A DNA stretch of 35,870 nucleotides from Treponemataceae bacterium (GCA_024685655.1 JAIKVO010000047.1:1-35870); one strand, 5' to 3'. Shown: positions 16,172 through 24,647, numbered from the stretch's first letter. Program-made: numbers and translations. The notes: generated by a model not told the origin, from the letters alone.

Positions 16172-17263
16172 TTATTCAGTGTCGTCTGCTGTAAAAAGCG
16201 ATACTTTGTTTCTACCCTGATGTTTTGATGTGTACAACGCTTGGTCAGCTTGTTCTACTAAGCTTTTGGCAGAAACAGGATTATCGTGGTGTAATACGGA
16301 AACTCCGATTGAGATAGTAACTGCCATGTGATTGTTTTCATACTCAAAATCGAATTTTTCGATGTTGGAACGGATTCTTTCAGCAACCATCATAGCAGCA
16401 GCAGTTTCTGTGTTTGTCAGCATTATGATGAATTCCTCGCCACCATATCGTCCTGCCATGTCATGTGCTCTAATTCCTTCTGAAATAATGTTCGCAACTT
16501 CCTGAAGGACGTAATCTCCACAAGCATGTCCGTATGTGTCATTGAACTTCTTGAACAAATCGATGTCGAGCATTAGTACGGCAATTGGTTGCTTTTGTGA
16601 AATAGCGATATCGTATTTGTCGGAAAGGACAGTAAAAAAATAGTGGCGTAGCTTAAGTTTTGTGAGCATATCCGTAGTAGTCAGTTCCATGAGCGAAGCA
16701 TTATAAACGGCGATGGCCGCAAGTGTCGCAATCGTGGAGATTTGATCTATCTCATATTTGCTGAATTTAACACCGTCCCCCAAATCAATTCGCTCGCCCA
16801 AAAGAAGAATGCCAGAAAGCTTGTTTTTATGTTTAAGAGGAACAATTAGTGATGGCGAAAGCGATTTAAAAGGTATAATCTCCGGTTCGCCTTTGAACTT
16901 CCGCTGTAGAGCAGTCAGCGTCATCGGGATGTTTCTTTCAAGGAGATACTGAATTTGCGGCTGTTTTGTGGAAACTGTGTATGATACAAAAGAATCAGGC
17001 TCCAGTCCGCTGTAAAAACTCCGGAGTTCAAGCGTATCTGAGCCATAATCCTGAGAAACGAACATTCCGGCTCCCAGAACCCTCATCTGGCACATGCAAG
17101 TATAAAGAATCGATTCTATAAGTGTAGAATGATCCAGAACCGCACAAAGACTTTTGGATATCTCCAGTAATTGTGTCAGGTCATATACGCGTTTCTCGTA
17201 TAGCTTGAGTCGGTTTGTTTTTACTCTTCGTTTTCTTTTTTTCGGTTTCTTCTTTTCTTCCAT
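16172..17263 (-). CDS. GAF-GGDEF diguanylate cyclase
   Basis: This 363-residue cytoplasmic protein should make cyclic di-GMP from two GTP. After a very basic N-terminus (residues 1-19, mostly Lys/Arg) comes a GAF-like sensor domain (about 30-190) and then a GGDEF domain. The metal-binding aspartate lies in MLDIDLFKKFNDTYGHACGD, the active site is GGEEF at 274-278, and an intact RxxD inhibitory site (RAHD, 265-268) lies five residues before it, so product inhibition is expected. There is no membrane helix. It sits 6 nt after the unknown 527-aa gene and 11 nt before the rhomboid. The basic N-terminus may bind membrane or nucleic acid; that is speculation. Confidence 0.93.
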   Translation of the reverse strand: MEEKKKPKKRKRRVKTNRLKLYEKRVYDLTQLLEISKSLCAVLDHSTLIESILYTCMCQMRVLGAGMFVSQDYGSDTLELRSFYSGLEPDSFVSYTVSTKQPQIQYLLERNIPMTLTALQRKFKGEPEIIPFKSLSPSLIVPLKHKNKLSGILLLGERIDLGDGVKFSKYEIDQISTIATLAAIAVYNASLMELTTTDMLTKLKLRHYFFTVLSDKYDIAISQKQPIAVLMLDIDLFKKFNDTYGHACGDYVLQEVANIISEGIRAHDMAGRYGGEEFIIMLTNTETAAAMMVAERIRSNIEKFDFEYENNHMAVTISIGVSVLHHDNPVSAKSLVEQADQALYTSKHQGRNKVSLFTADDTE

Positions 17264-17269
17264 AGGAAC

Positions 17270-18853
17270 CTATTCGTCTCGGTTGACATCCCCAATTATA
17301 GCATAATTTTTCATAACATCAAGGAAAATACTCCATTGAGGGAAGGATGTTTCCAAGAATTCTGCATTATCACGGTTTCTGGGTGATATAAAAAGAACCT
17401 TAAGGTTCGAAATAAGCTCCGGTTGAGGCTTCTTTGAGTCAGGAATAAGCTCCTGAAGTTTTTGCCACAGCTGATATATCGCGGAAACTTCGGTTTGAAT
17501 CAACTTCTTCGCTTCCTTGTTTATATTGTTTATCATTTGTGTAAGATTTTTAAGGAAGTCTGGATTTGTGCGGCTGTCTCTCAAATATCCGGTCATAAGC
17601 AAAGTGTCGTTAGGCTGACCTTTTGTGAACGAGTTCTCGAATGCTGCAATGTTGCCGGAACCTTCTACGCAATTGTAAACGATAGCTGAAAAATCAGTTT
17701 TGTACTGAGGCTGATTAAAAAAGCCTTCTACCACAAGGTCGTTCAAAAGTGCTTTAACCTTGTCCGAAATGTAAAACTCTTCGAATGATTTTATGATTTG
17801 AAGTGGCATTATCCACAGGAACGAACCTGCACCACATTGCTGGAACAAAGTGTTGTTGTTCTGATTATAGCCTTCAAGTTCCAAAAGAGGTTTGTCGGTA
17901 AAAAGACTTTTCGTTTCTTTTTCGATGAGCTCATTTTGAAGCTCCAGCTGTATGCGTTGAGTATCATTTTCAAACTGTTTTTTTATCCGTTCGTTGTATT
18001 CAGAAATATACCGCCTGTTTTCCATTGAGGTTTTCGGTATAAAATTGACATCGTTCCGGATAATTCGCATAAACTGAGTTATAAGCTGTGGCGTGAGTAT
18101 TTTATGAAGGATGTTTGCGACTTTCCTTAGGTTGGAAAGGAGCTCTTCTTGCGCTTTTTCGGTGGTTTCGCCATTATTTGCGCACATTGAAAGAGCACAT
18201 AACGCACGTCCCATCGGTGCTGTGATCGAAAGGTTTCCAGTCACGTAATAAAAATCGAGCAGCTTTTTTTCAATCGTTTCGATGGGAACTTCTATATAAT
18301 GATGTTCATTGTCTAGCGATTCGGGCATATAATTTGAGTCAAACTGTCGTATCAGCGGTGTAAAAGCAAATGTGCATAAGTCGTATAATCTGTCTAGGGA
18401 TTGTAATGTCCTCTCTATTTGAGAAAAAAGAGGGGACATTACTTCTCGTTGTATAAGTTCTAGATCATGTCGTTGCGAGTCTATTATGCGCTGCTCGTTA
18501 GAAACTGCAAAAAAATCACTTTTTCGGTTTTCATACGATATTTTTTCTTTTGCCGCTTTCGCCCGGTCAGATAATCCTGTTTCCACAAGGATACTGGCAT
18601 AATGATTACGGATATTTATATCTTGATTCTTAAAAGTCGAAGAAAGAACTGTTTCGATTGGTTTTGTATGAATCTGGAGAAGACGAAAAGCTTCTGCGAA
18701 AGCAGGAAGTGCGGCTCCGTTTTTATATACTGGTGGTTGTAATAGTTTCAGTTCAGCTTCTATTTTACGGATGTCCTGCTTTTGCTTTGATTCAGGACTC
18801 AGACCTGCGAAAAGAGATTCTATAAAATTAAAAAGACTAGAAAAAAATCCCAT
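17270..18853 (-). CDS. Large conserved hypothetical protein, 527 aa (treponemal, DUF5312-like)
   Basis: The start GFFSSLFNFIESLFAGLSPESK is an amphipathic segment, followed by an almost wholly helical, charged protein without signal peptide or clear membrane helix. Helical stretches with coiled-coil character occur at about residues 120-160 and 290-330. I believe it belongs to a spirochaete-restricted family (DUF5312), but this is from memory and not certain. The N-terminal hydrophobic amphipathic helix could attach it to the membrane. It starts 1 nt after the dus stop, has a weak AGGA, and precedes the GGDEF gene by 6 nt, so it is co-translated with a c-di-GMP enzyme; a link to that signalling is only suggested by position. 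Confidence 0.7.
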   Translation of the reverse strand: MGFFSSLFNFIESLFAGLSPESKQKQDIRKIEAELKLLQPPVYKNGAALPAFAEAFRLLQIHTKPIETVLSSTFKNQDINIRNHYASILVETGLSDRAKAAKEKISYENRKSDFFAVSNEQRIIDSQRHDLELIQREVMSPLFSQIERTLQSLDRLYDLCTFAFTPLIRQFDSNYMPESLDNEHHYIEVPIETIEKKLLDFYYVTGNLSITAPMGRALCALSMCANNGETTEKAQEELLSNLRKVANILHKILTPQLITQFMRIIRNDVNFIPKTSMENRRYISEYNERIKKQFENDTQRIQLELQNELIEKETKSLFTDKPLLELEGYNQNNNTLFQQCGAGSFLWIMPLQIIKSFEEFYISDKVKALLNDLVVEGFFNQPQYKTDFSAIVYNCVEGSGNIAAFENSFTKGQPNDTLLMTGYLRDSRTNPDFLKNLTQMINNINKEAKKLIQTEVSAIYQLWQKLQELIPDSKKPQPELISNLKVLFISPRNRDNAEFLETSFPQWSIFLDVMKNYAIIGDVNRDE

Positions 18854-18854
18854 T

Positions 18855-19850
18855 CTACTTTTCCTGGCTCAATAATTGCTCCACCACTAATAGATAGTCA
18901 TTTTCCGTTTGGGCGGTCACAATGTTTTTCCTTATCGCCGCAGCACCGGGTATTCCTTTTGAATAACAGCAGAATCGTTTCCGCATCTCACTGCAGGCTG
19001 CCACCTCTCCTCTGTCTTCAATGAGCGACCTAAGTTCGTTCAGAGCAGTTTCCATACGGTACGATGCCGGAATAACCGGAATTTCACCGTTTTGCAAGAA
19101 AGCCTTTGTAGCTGTGAACACAAATGGGTTTCCCATTGCTCCGCGGGCGAACATGACAGCCTGGCAGCCTGTTTCGTCTAGCATTCGCTTTGCATCCTGC
19201 GGGGAAAAAACATCGCCTGATCCAAACACCGGAATGGCTCCGTTCATAACCTCGACAAGTTGCTTGAGCAAACTCCAGTCTGCTTTTCCCTCGTAGCCTT
19301 GTGCTTTCGTACGCGCATGGAGCGTAACTGCAGAAGCGCCTGCTTCCTTTGCTGCCAGCGCGGCTTCTTTCCACGTAAGATGCGAGGCATCCCAGCCGGA
19401 ACGGATTTTCACTGTGACAGGAGTTTCTCCTGCCGCGGCAACCGCAGATTTTACAATCTGAAACAGTTTTTCTGGCTCTTTTGTAAGCGCGGATCCTGCA
19501 CCGCTCTTTATTATTTTCGGCACAGGACAGCCAGCGTTTATATCTATTATTTCAGGAAACACATTTTTTTTTACAATTTCTACGGCACCAGCAATCGTTT
19601 CTGGGTTTCCGCCGAAAATTTGGACGGCATAAATTTTTTCGTTGTCGGCTCTTTTCAACAATCCTTCTGTTTTGTCAGAACCACGAACAAGTGCTTCGGC
19701 GGAAACCATCTCTGTGTATGTAAAATCTGCTCCGCAGTTACGGCATATTCCCCTGAAAGCCCGGTCAGAATATCCTGCGACAGGCGCAAGAAATAAGTTT
19801 CCCGGAATGTTCAAGTTTCCTATCGTAACAGGATGATAAAGCGGTTTCAT
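18855..19850 (-). CDS. dus: tRNA-dihydrouridine synthase (DusB-like)
   Basis: An FMN enzyme that reduces uridines in tRNA D-loops with NADPH. The TIM-barrel signatures are present: NLFLAPVAGYSDRAFR, YTEMVSAEAL, VQIFGGNPE, the catalytic-cysteine motif IDINAGCPVPKI, VTVKIRSGWD, VTLHARTKAQGYEGKADW, and the FMN-phosphate site GSGDVFSPQDA with MFARGAMGNPF. The start ATG at 19850 overlaps the tatD stop as ATGA and is chosen for that coupling; an upstream start at 19886 would lie wholly inside tatD. The protein is then 331 residues, normal for the family. The next gene begins 1 nt after its stop. Confidence 0.94.
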   Translation of the reverse strand: MKPLYHPVTIGNLNIPGNLFLAPVAGYSDRAFRGICRNCGADFTYTEMVSAEALVRGSDKTEGLLKRADNEKIYAVQIFGGNPETIAGAVEIVKKNVFPEIIDINAGCPVPKIIKSGAGSALTKEPEKLFQIVKSAVAAAGETPVTVKIRSGWDASHLTWKEAALAAKEAGASAVTLHARTKAQGYEGKADWSLLKQLVEVMNGAIPVFGSGDVFSPQDAKRMLDETGCQAVMFARGAMGNPFVFTATKAFLQNGEIPVIPASYRMETALNELRSLIEDRGEVAACSEMRKRFCCYSKGIPGAAAIRKNIVTAQTENDYLLVVEQLLSQEK

Positions 19851-20620
19851 TCTGGCAGGCGGAAGAATTTGCAACTGTTTTTCCAAAGCTGGTCAGCAAG
19901 CTCCTCCATGTCCATATCAAGCAAGTCCGCAAGGAAACGGACTGTTGACGGAATGAATGCCGGAACATTACGTTCTTTGAGATGTTCTGCCGGAACCATG
20001 AACGGGCTTTCAGACTCTACGAGAATTCTGTCCAAAGGCAGGTTAAGAACAGTCTCGTGCAAATTACGAGCGTTTCTGTAAGTAAGGTTTCCTGCGAACG
20101 AGAAATATAGATTCAGATCAAGTGCTTTTTTTGCGTATGCAGCATTCTCGGAGTAGCAGTGGAGTACGCCTCCGGCATCAGGCAGCCTTTCGCTTAGAAT
20201 ATCAAGGACATCCTTTCCGGCATCACGATTATGAATGATTACCGGAACATCTGCTTTAGCCGCAATTTCAAGCTCTGTAATAAAAAGTTCTATTTGCGAA
20301 CGCTTGTCACCGAATTTTCGGAAATAGTCCAAGCCTGTCTCGCCAAGAGCGACAACATTGGGAAGTTTCAATCCCTGCTCAATCGTAGAAATCCAGTCTT
20401 TTCCTGGATTCGTTACTTCAGACGGAGCAACCCCGACAGCGTGATACACCCCTGGAACGGACTTAAGTGTCTCATAAACCTGAGCGAAATCATGGAGACT
20501 GTTGCAGATGCTCACAATGCGATTGACTTGAGCTTGTTTAGCTTTCTGAACAACGCGTACACGTTCAATAGAACTTTCGTAAATAAGCCCAATATGGGCG
20601 TGAGTATCAAAAAACTGCAT
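19847..20620 (-). CDS. tatD: TatD-family metal-dependent deoxyribonuclease
   Basis: A 257-residue TIM-barrel hydrolase. Metal-site motifs are FFDTHAHIG (H7, H9), GETGLDYFR (E94), PVIIHNRDA (H130) and VLHCYSE (H154). The last family signature, usually E-T/S-D-S/A-P, reads VESESPF here, so the usual aspartate is replaced by glutamate (E204); GxHPH is also changed to GVAPSEV. Glutamate may still bind metal, but activity could differ. The enzyme acts as a 3'-5' exonuclease or in DNA repair in other bacteria. A GGAAG lies before the ATG. It is the first gene of the long minus-strand run and overlaps dus by 4 nt. Confidence 0.92.
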   Translation of the reverse strand: MQFFDTHAHIGLIYESSIERVRVVQKAKQAQVNRIVSICNSLHDFAQVYETLKSVPGVYHAVGVAPSEVTNPGKDWISTIEQGLKLPNVVALGETGLDYFRKFGDKRSQIELFITELEIAAKADVPVIIHNRDAGKDVLDILSERLPDAGGVLHCYSENAAYAKKALDLNLYFSFAGNLTYRNARNLHETVLNLPLDRILVESESPFMVPAEHLKERNVPAFIPSTVRFLADLLDMDMEELADQLWKNSCKFFRLPE

Positions 20621-20811
20621 GGCTTACTTCCAAAAAGATGAATTGAGGAACAATCATTAAATCAAGTTAGTTTTAGTTCCTACCGATAAGGATAACACAG
20701 GTTTCTCTTCCCGTCAACAAACGGGAAAAGATATTGAATCTGTTCGGAGAATCCTGTTTCCGAAACTATCTGTTTATAGGCGTATTTCTACCTTAGAACC
20801 AGCTCTGTTGT

Positions 20812-20841
20812 TTGACAGTACTTCTTCTAATATGCTATAAT
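20812..20841 (+). promoter_or_regulatory. Near-consensus sigma70 promoter of the M23-bactofilin operon
   Basis: TTGACA 20812-20817, 18-nt spacer, TATAAT 20836-20841 preceded by TGC (extended -10). Transcription should start near 20848. This rules out the in-frame ATG at 20840, which lies in the -10 box, and fixes the start at 20870 behind GAGG 20861-20864. Confidence 0.88.
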
Positions 20842-20869
20842 GCGGACTGTATATACTTATGAGGTAAAA

Positions 20870-21889
20870 ATGACTCAGAAACGTCATTATAAACGTACTG
20901 AAAGCAATATTTTCGTAAGATTCCTTCATGCAATCGGGTTTGTTTTTAAGAGCATCGGGATGTTTTTCGTGCGTGTTTTTCAAACCGGAAACCGAAAGCT
21001 TACCGTAATGATTGTTCCTCATTCCCAAAGCAAAGTTATAAATTTTCAGACAAACGGTTTTTCTTTGGTAACAGGTTTTGTGCTTGTTCTTGGAATAATA
21101 GGCTCATTTTTCTTTTTCAATGTGAAGGCTGCTGATTCTGCAGCGGAAATTTCAAGGCTCATGAATGAAAACAGGCAGACTCTTGCGAGCCTTGACGAGC
21201 TTCGCAGCGAGAACAGCAATCTTCTTCAGGTGGCTAAGAAATTCCAGTCAACGCTGAACGAATCGCTTTCTCTTATTGGAATAGCTGGTGCCTCCTCGAC
21301 AAAAGAAACCGGGCAGAGCAGCGATCTTTCCCTTTTGTTCGATATTCAGGAACTTACGAAAGGCTCTATGCGAGAAGCTGCCGATGTAAGGCAGCTTTCT
21401 TCCTATCTTGAGGGTGCTGTAGAGCCTGTTGAGCAGCTTGGAAGACTTATGGAGTCTCAGGGATCGCTTTTTTCTGATATTCCTAGTATTTGGCCTCTTA
21501 AAGGCGGTATCGGTCATATTTCGATGATGTTCGGTCAGAACGTTCATCCTCTTACGGGTAACTGGTACATTCATAAGGGCATGGATTTTTCTACTTGGCG
21601 TTCCGGTGACCCGATTATCGCAACAGCAAATGGCCGTGTCGTAAGTGCGACACATGATGACAGCTTTGGTTATTACGTTATTATTCAGCATAAATATGGA
21701 TATTACACACGTTACGCTCATATGAGTTCGTTCATCGTCAAGAAAGGACAGACGGTATCTCAGGGTGATGTAATTGGATATGTCGGTGCTTCTGGAGTTG
21801 CGACAGGTGCGCATCTTCATTATGAAGTTCATATCGGTTCAGAAGTTGTTGATCCGGCAAAGTTTATTAACGTGAAACTGACGCAATAA
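20870..21889 (+). CDS. M23 (LytM-type) peptidoglycan endopeptidase, membrane-anchored
   Basis: A 339-residue protein with a basic cytoplasmic N-terminus, one transmembrane helix at about 64-84, a periplasmic coiled coil (about 92-130, NENRQTLASLDELRSENSNL) and a C-terminal M23 domain (about 205-335). The zinc ligands are all present: H235 and D239 in HKGMD, and H317 in HLHYE, with catalytic H284 in RYAHMS. It should cut peptide cross-links in peptidoglycan. The bactofilin gene follows by 44 nt; in Helicobacter, Leptospira and others such pairs set cell shape, with the bactofilin placing the peptidase. That role is inferred here. The start is fixed by the promoter and a GAGG 5 nt upstream. Confidence 0.93.
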   Translation: MTQKRHYKRTESNIFVRFLHAIGFVFKSIGMFFVRVFQTGNRKLTVMIVPHSQSKVINFQTNGFSLVTGFVLVLGIIGSFFFFNVKAADSAAEISRLMNENRQTLASLDELRSENSNLLQVAKKFQSTLNESLSLIGIAGASSTKETGQSSDLSLLFDIQELTKGSMREAADVRQLSSYLEGAVEPVEQLGRLMESQGSLFSDIPSIWPLKGGIGHISMMFGQNVHPLTGNWYIHKGMDFSTWRSGDPIIATANGRVVSATHDDSFGYYVIIQHKYGYYTRYAHMSSFIVKKGQTVSQGDVIGYVGASGVATGAHLHYEVHIGSEVVDPAKFINVKLTQ

Positions 21890-21933
21890 AGACACAATGA
21901 ACAATAGAAATAAGTTAAAGACAGAGTATAAAT

Positions 21934-22359
21934 ATGGCTTTACATACAGATGATTTTTCTATTAACACGTTGGTAGGTCCGGATGCTTTTATCTCAGGTG
22001 ATCTTAAGATAAACGGCTTTATCCGTGTAGACGGTGATATAGATGGAAACCTTGAAACGACTGGTAATGTGATAATCGGGGAAAAAGCCCGTATACGAGG
22101 CAATGTAACCGCTGTTTCTGCAGTCATTGGCGGAATTATCGAAGGTGATGTTGTTGCCCCTGAGGGAATAAAGCTTTTTTCCACAGCTTCTGTTTTAGGA
22201 GACGTTATAACAAAAAGGCTCCAGGTTGCTAACGAATGTTTGCTTCAAGGACAGTGTATTTCTGTAAAAGATAATGAACAGTTTTCTGTAGCAATGGAAA
22301 ACTGGCAGAATGAAAAAGCAATCAGGCAAAAATCTATTTTGTTATCGACAGGGAACTGA
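21934..22359 (+). CDS. Bactofilin (polymer-forming cytoskeletal protein)
   Basis: The 141-residue protein has a short N-terminal tail (HTDDFSINTLVGPDAFISGD), then a right-handed beta-helix core built of hydrophobic/glycine repeats (KINGFIRVDGDIDGNLETTG, NVIIGEKARIRGNVTA, AVIGGIIEGDVVA, FSTASVLGDVIT), the hallmark of bactofilins, and a polar C-terminal tail. Bactofilins assemble into non-polar filaments without nucleotides and recruit cell-wall enzymes. The M23 peptidase just upstream is the likely partner. Its stop overlaps the next start as TGATG, so DUF327 translation is coupled. No strong Shine-Dalgarno is visible; GACAGAG lies about 10 nt before the ATG. Confidence 0.92.
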   Translation: MALHTDDFSINTLVGPDAFISGDLKINGFIRVDGDIDGNLETTGNVIIGEKARIRGNVTAVSAVIGGIIEGDVVAPEGIKLFSTASVLGDVITKRLQVANECLLQGQCISVKDNEQFSVAMENWQNEKAIRQKSILLSTGN

Positions 22360-22880
22360 TGGGAACAGAGATAAACGTAAACCAGTATGTAACGGCAGCT
22401 CAGTTCGGCACAGCAAAGACATCCGGCAGTCGCAATGAAAAAACGGAGAAAAACGGTGGCTTACGGAAAAAATTCTCAGAAATTCTTCATAAATCAGAAA
22501 CAGCAATAGAGACAGATTCGTATCTACCGGCAGAGATTGCCGGAATGAATTTTGATGAAGCCCTTTCTTTTCTACTCGACAAAGTTACTATGGCAGGTGA
22601 TAATCTTAAGAACAACCCTTATACGGATGCGTTTGCTGATTATCGTAAAAAAATCTCACAATTCATGCGTTTCGTAGTAAAAAACTGTTATGACGTTGAG
22701 GAAAGTCAGGGTACACCGTCAGTAAGGGTTCCAAGACCAAAGAAAAAATATCTTTTAAAAGTTATAGATGATAAACTTGATCAGTTGGCAAGGGAAATAC
22801 TTGAAAACCATGTTGATCAGCTTAAAATGCTAGCGAAAGTTGATGAGATAAACGGGCTTCTTGTTGATATGCTTTCATGA
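22359..22880 (+). CDS. DUF327/YaaR-family protein, 173 aa
   Basis: A cytosolic helical protein of unknown function. The region from about residue 60 (MNFDEALSFLLDKV) through DYRKKISQFMRFVVKNCYDV and PRPKKKYLLKVIDDKLDQLA matches the pattern of the DUF327/YaaR family; the first 50 residues are polar and variable. In Bacillus, yaaR lies next to holB and yaaT (ricT); here it lies just before ricT with a probable holB remnant between them, so the neighbourhood is ancient. It starts with the TGATG overlap with the bactofilin stop. Confidence 0.85.
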   Translation: MGTEINVNQYVTAAQFGTAKTSGSRNEKTEKNGGLRKKFSEILHKSETAIETDSYLPAEIAGMNFDEALSFLLDKVTMAGDNLKNNPYTDAFADYRKKISQFMRFVVKNCYDVEESQGTPSVRVPRPKKKYLLKVIDDKLDQLAREILENHVDQLKMLAKVDEINGLLVDMLS

Positions 22881-22946
22881 GCGGTTATTTACAACGCCTC
22901 TTATGATATTGCAGACAATCTCGTTAAGGATGTTGAGCGTGGCTAG
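22877..22946 (+). pseudogene. Short coding remnant, possibly the N-terminus of holB (delta prime)
   Basis: Directly after the DUF327 stop, codons 22881-22943 read AVIYNASYDIADNLVKDVER plus G, then TAG. The stretch is coding-like, and its spacing and composition fit the opening of a clamp-loader delta prime subunit (pattern I......A..L..DI..G). An ATG at 22877 overlaps the DUF327 stop as ATGA but is in another frame, so an indel would be needed to join it. In Bacillus and relatives holB sits exactly here, between yaaR and yaaT. The identification is inference; the fragment is too short to prove. Confidence 0.35.
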
Positions 22947-22984
22947 TATGCAGAATATTTAGAATTGTGTGTATAGGAGTTTGT

Positions 22985-23914
22985 ATGAGTGACGTTTTTG
23001 AGAACGATATAGATAAATTGACGAGTGAGGATCTTGCTGCACTCGAAGACGAAAATGTAGATATTGATGTTGGTCAGGATGAAAACTTTGTTTACCCTTC
23101 TCCGCTTTTCCGGCTTAAGCTCGAATATTCAAGCGAAGGTGTCTATGCCACGGCTCCGGACGGCATGGAGTTGAATTATGGTGATCATGTTATTATTCCG
23201 ACCCGTTATGGAAAAGATCTTGCGAAAGTAATGGGCAAGGTTGTTAAGCCCATCGGTATACGCCCCAGTGATATAATTGCTGTAAGCAGAAAAGCCGGAG
23301 CCGAAGATTTGAAAAAAGCCGCTGACTTGGAATCAAAAGAAGCCGCCGCTTTCAAGATATTCCAAGAAAAAGTTGCTCTTCACAAGCTTAATATGAAACT
23401 TATCGCTACTCATTATCTGCTCGAAGAACAAAAGGTTCTTTTCTTTTTCAGCGCAGAAAACAGAGTTGACTTCCGTGAGCTTGTTAAAGACCTAGTTTCT
23501 GTATTCAAAATGCGTATTGAGCTAAGGCAGATAGGTGTAAGGGATGAATCTAGGATAACGGGCGGGCTTGGTGTTTGTGGTCGTCCTTATTGCTGCCACG
23601 CAGTTTCTGACAGGCTCCGTCCAGTTTCAATCAGAATGGCGAAAGACCAGAACCTCTCGCTTAACTCAATGAAAATATCAGGTCAGTGTGGTCGGTTGTT
23701 GTGTTGTCTTTCTTATGAACATGAGTGGTATGCGGAAGCGCGCAAGAAGCTTCCTAATGAAGGACTCCGCATCCATTATGACGGGACTAATTTCCGCATT
23801 ACAGAAGTTAATCCGCTTACAAAAATGGTTAAGATGTCTGGAGAAGATGGCCGTCTTCTTGAAATTGCTGCATTCCGCTTCTCTCAAAAAGACGGTAAGT
23901 GGAGCATTAGCTAA
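22985..23914 (+). CDS. ricT: PSP1-domain protein, RicT/YaaT type
   Basis: RicT (YaaT) in Bacillus forms an [4Fe-4S] complex with RicA and RicF that helps RNase Y process mRNA. The 309-residue protein has an acidic N-terminus (1-35) and the PSP1 domain (about 40-235), with the cysteine-rich signature GVCGRPYCCHAVSD and the second motif GQCGRLLCCLSYEHEWY that supply cluster ligands. The ATG at 22985 is chosen for its TAGGAG 5 nt upstream; a GTG at 22967 lies before that site. RicA and RicF homologues are not in the window. The 3' end overlaps the convergent methyltransferase by 8 nt. Confidence 0.9.
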   Translation: MSDVFENDIDKLTSEDLAALEDENVDIDVGQDENFVYPSPLFRLKLEYSSEGVYATAPDGMELNYGDHVIIPTRYGKDLAKVMGKVVKPIGIRPSDIIAVSRKAGAEDLKKAADLESKEAAAFKIFQEKVALHKLNMKLIATHYLLEEQKVLFFFSAENRVDFRELVKDLVSVFKMRIELRQIGVRDESRITGGLGVCGRPYCCHAVSDRLRPVSIRMAKDQNLSLNSMKISGQCGRLLCCLSYEHEWYAEARKKLPNEGLRIHYDGTNFRITEVNPLTKMVKMSGEDGRLLEIAAFRFSQKDGKWSIS

Positions 23915-24635
23915 GGACGCATACAACAGTCGGAGAATCTGCCTGTAAGGGGCTTTTGTCAAATCCGCTGTAAAGATTTATATCCTTGAAACCTGCTTCT
24001 TTTGCATATTCTGTAATCTGGTCTGGGAGAATCGGCAAAACAGCCACATCCTTAAGAACAGGAACAACTTTGCTTCCGCAGTGTTCCAAATCCTGCTGCA
24101 ATGTACAGTTTCCCTCTTCGTTTGTCCAGAGTTGAGTGTATAATTTTACACGGATACTTTCTTGTGTCGGTAATTTTGCCATTGGTTTCGTGTTAAATAC
24201 TGAATAGTTCGATAACTGTAGCACAAGATGTCCGCCCTCTGCTAAAAGCAGCTTGCAGTCATAGAAGAATTTACGCATCAGTGTTTTGTCATGGATAAAA
24301 ATAATTCTGTCACTCAAACAGGATATGACGTTATAAAATCCTTTGCCCAGAAAGCGCGTCATTTCTATCGTAGACATCTGGAAAAAACGAATTGCGGTAT
24401 TTGGCATACGTCTTCGTCTGTTAGCGGTTTCAAGCATTTCTTTTGAAGTCTCAATGCCAGTTACGTCGTGTCCTTCTTTTGCAAGCCAATGTTCAAAGCC
24501 ACCGGTTGCGCATCCGATGCGGAGAATCTTAGCTGGTACAAGGTCTTTTGTCAGGTCTTTGTAAAGTTTTTTTTGATCTTCCGTTACCGGATACAATTCA
24601 TCGTAATACTCAATTATGTTATGTAGGAAATCCAT
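23907..24635 (-). CDS. Class I SAM-dependent methyltransferase, substrate unknown
   Basis: Residues 30-150 form a Rossmann-like methyltransferase fold: motif I ILRIGCATGGFEHWLAKEGH, the acidic end of beta-2 in VTGIETSKEML, motif post-I FFQMSTIEM, and FYNVISCLSDRIIFI with the following GGHLVLQLSNYSV. This resembles the ubiquinone/menaquinone-methylase-like (Methyltransf_11/25) group of small-molecule enzymes. The ATG at 24635 is chosen: a perfect TATAAT ends 6 nt before it, whereas a start at 24707 lies upstream of that box. There is no Shine-Dalgarno. It stands alone, convergent with ricT and divergent from the YchJ-like gene. Confidence 0.82.
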   Translation of the reverse strand: MDFLHNIIEYYDELYPVTEDQKKLYKDLTKDLVPAKILRIGCATGGFEHWLAKEGHDVTGIETSKEMLETANRRRRMPNTAIRFFQMSTIEMTRFLGKGFYNVISCLSDRIIFIHDKTLMRKFFYDCKLLLAEGGHLVLQLSNYSVFNTKPMAKLPTQESIRVKLYTQLWTNEEGNCTLQQDLEHCGSKVVPVLKDVAVLPILPDQITEYAKEAGFKDINLYSGFDKSPLQADSPTVVCVLS

Positions 24636-24647
24636 AGAACAATTATA
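24636..24647 (-). promoter_or_regulatory. -10 box 6 nt before the methyltransferase start
   Basis: A perfect TATAAT on the minus strand (24647-24642) ends 6 nt before the ATG at 24635. The -35 match (TGGCAA at 17 nt) is poor. A start site at or next to the ATG is expected. Confidence 0.5.
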
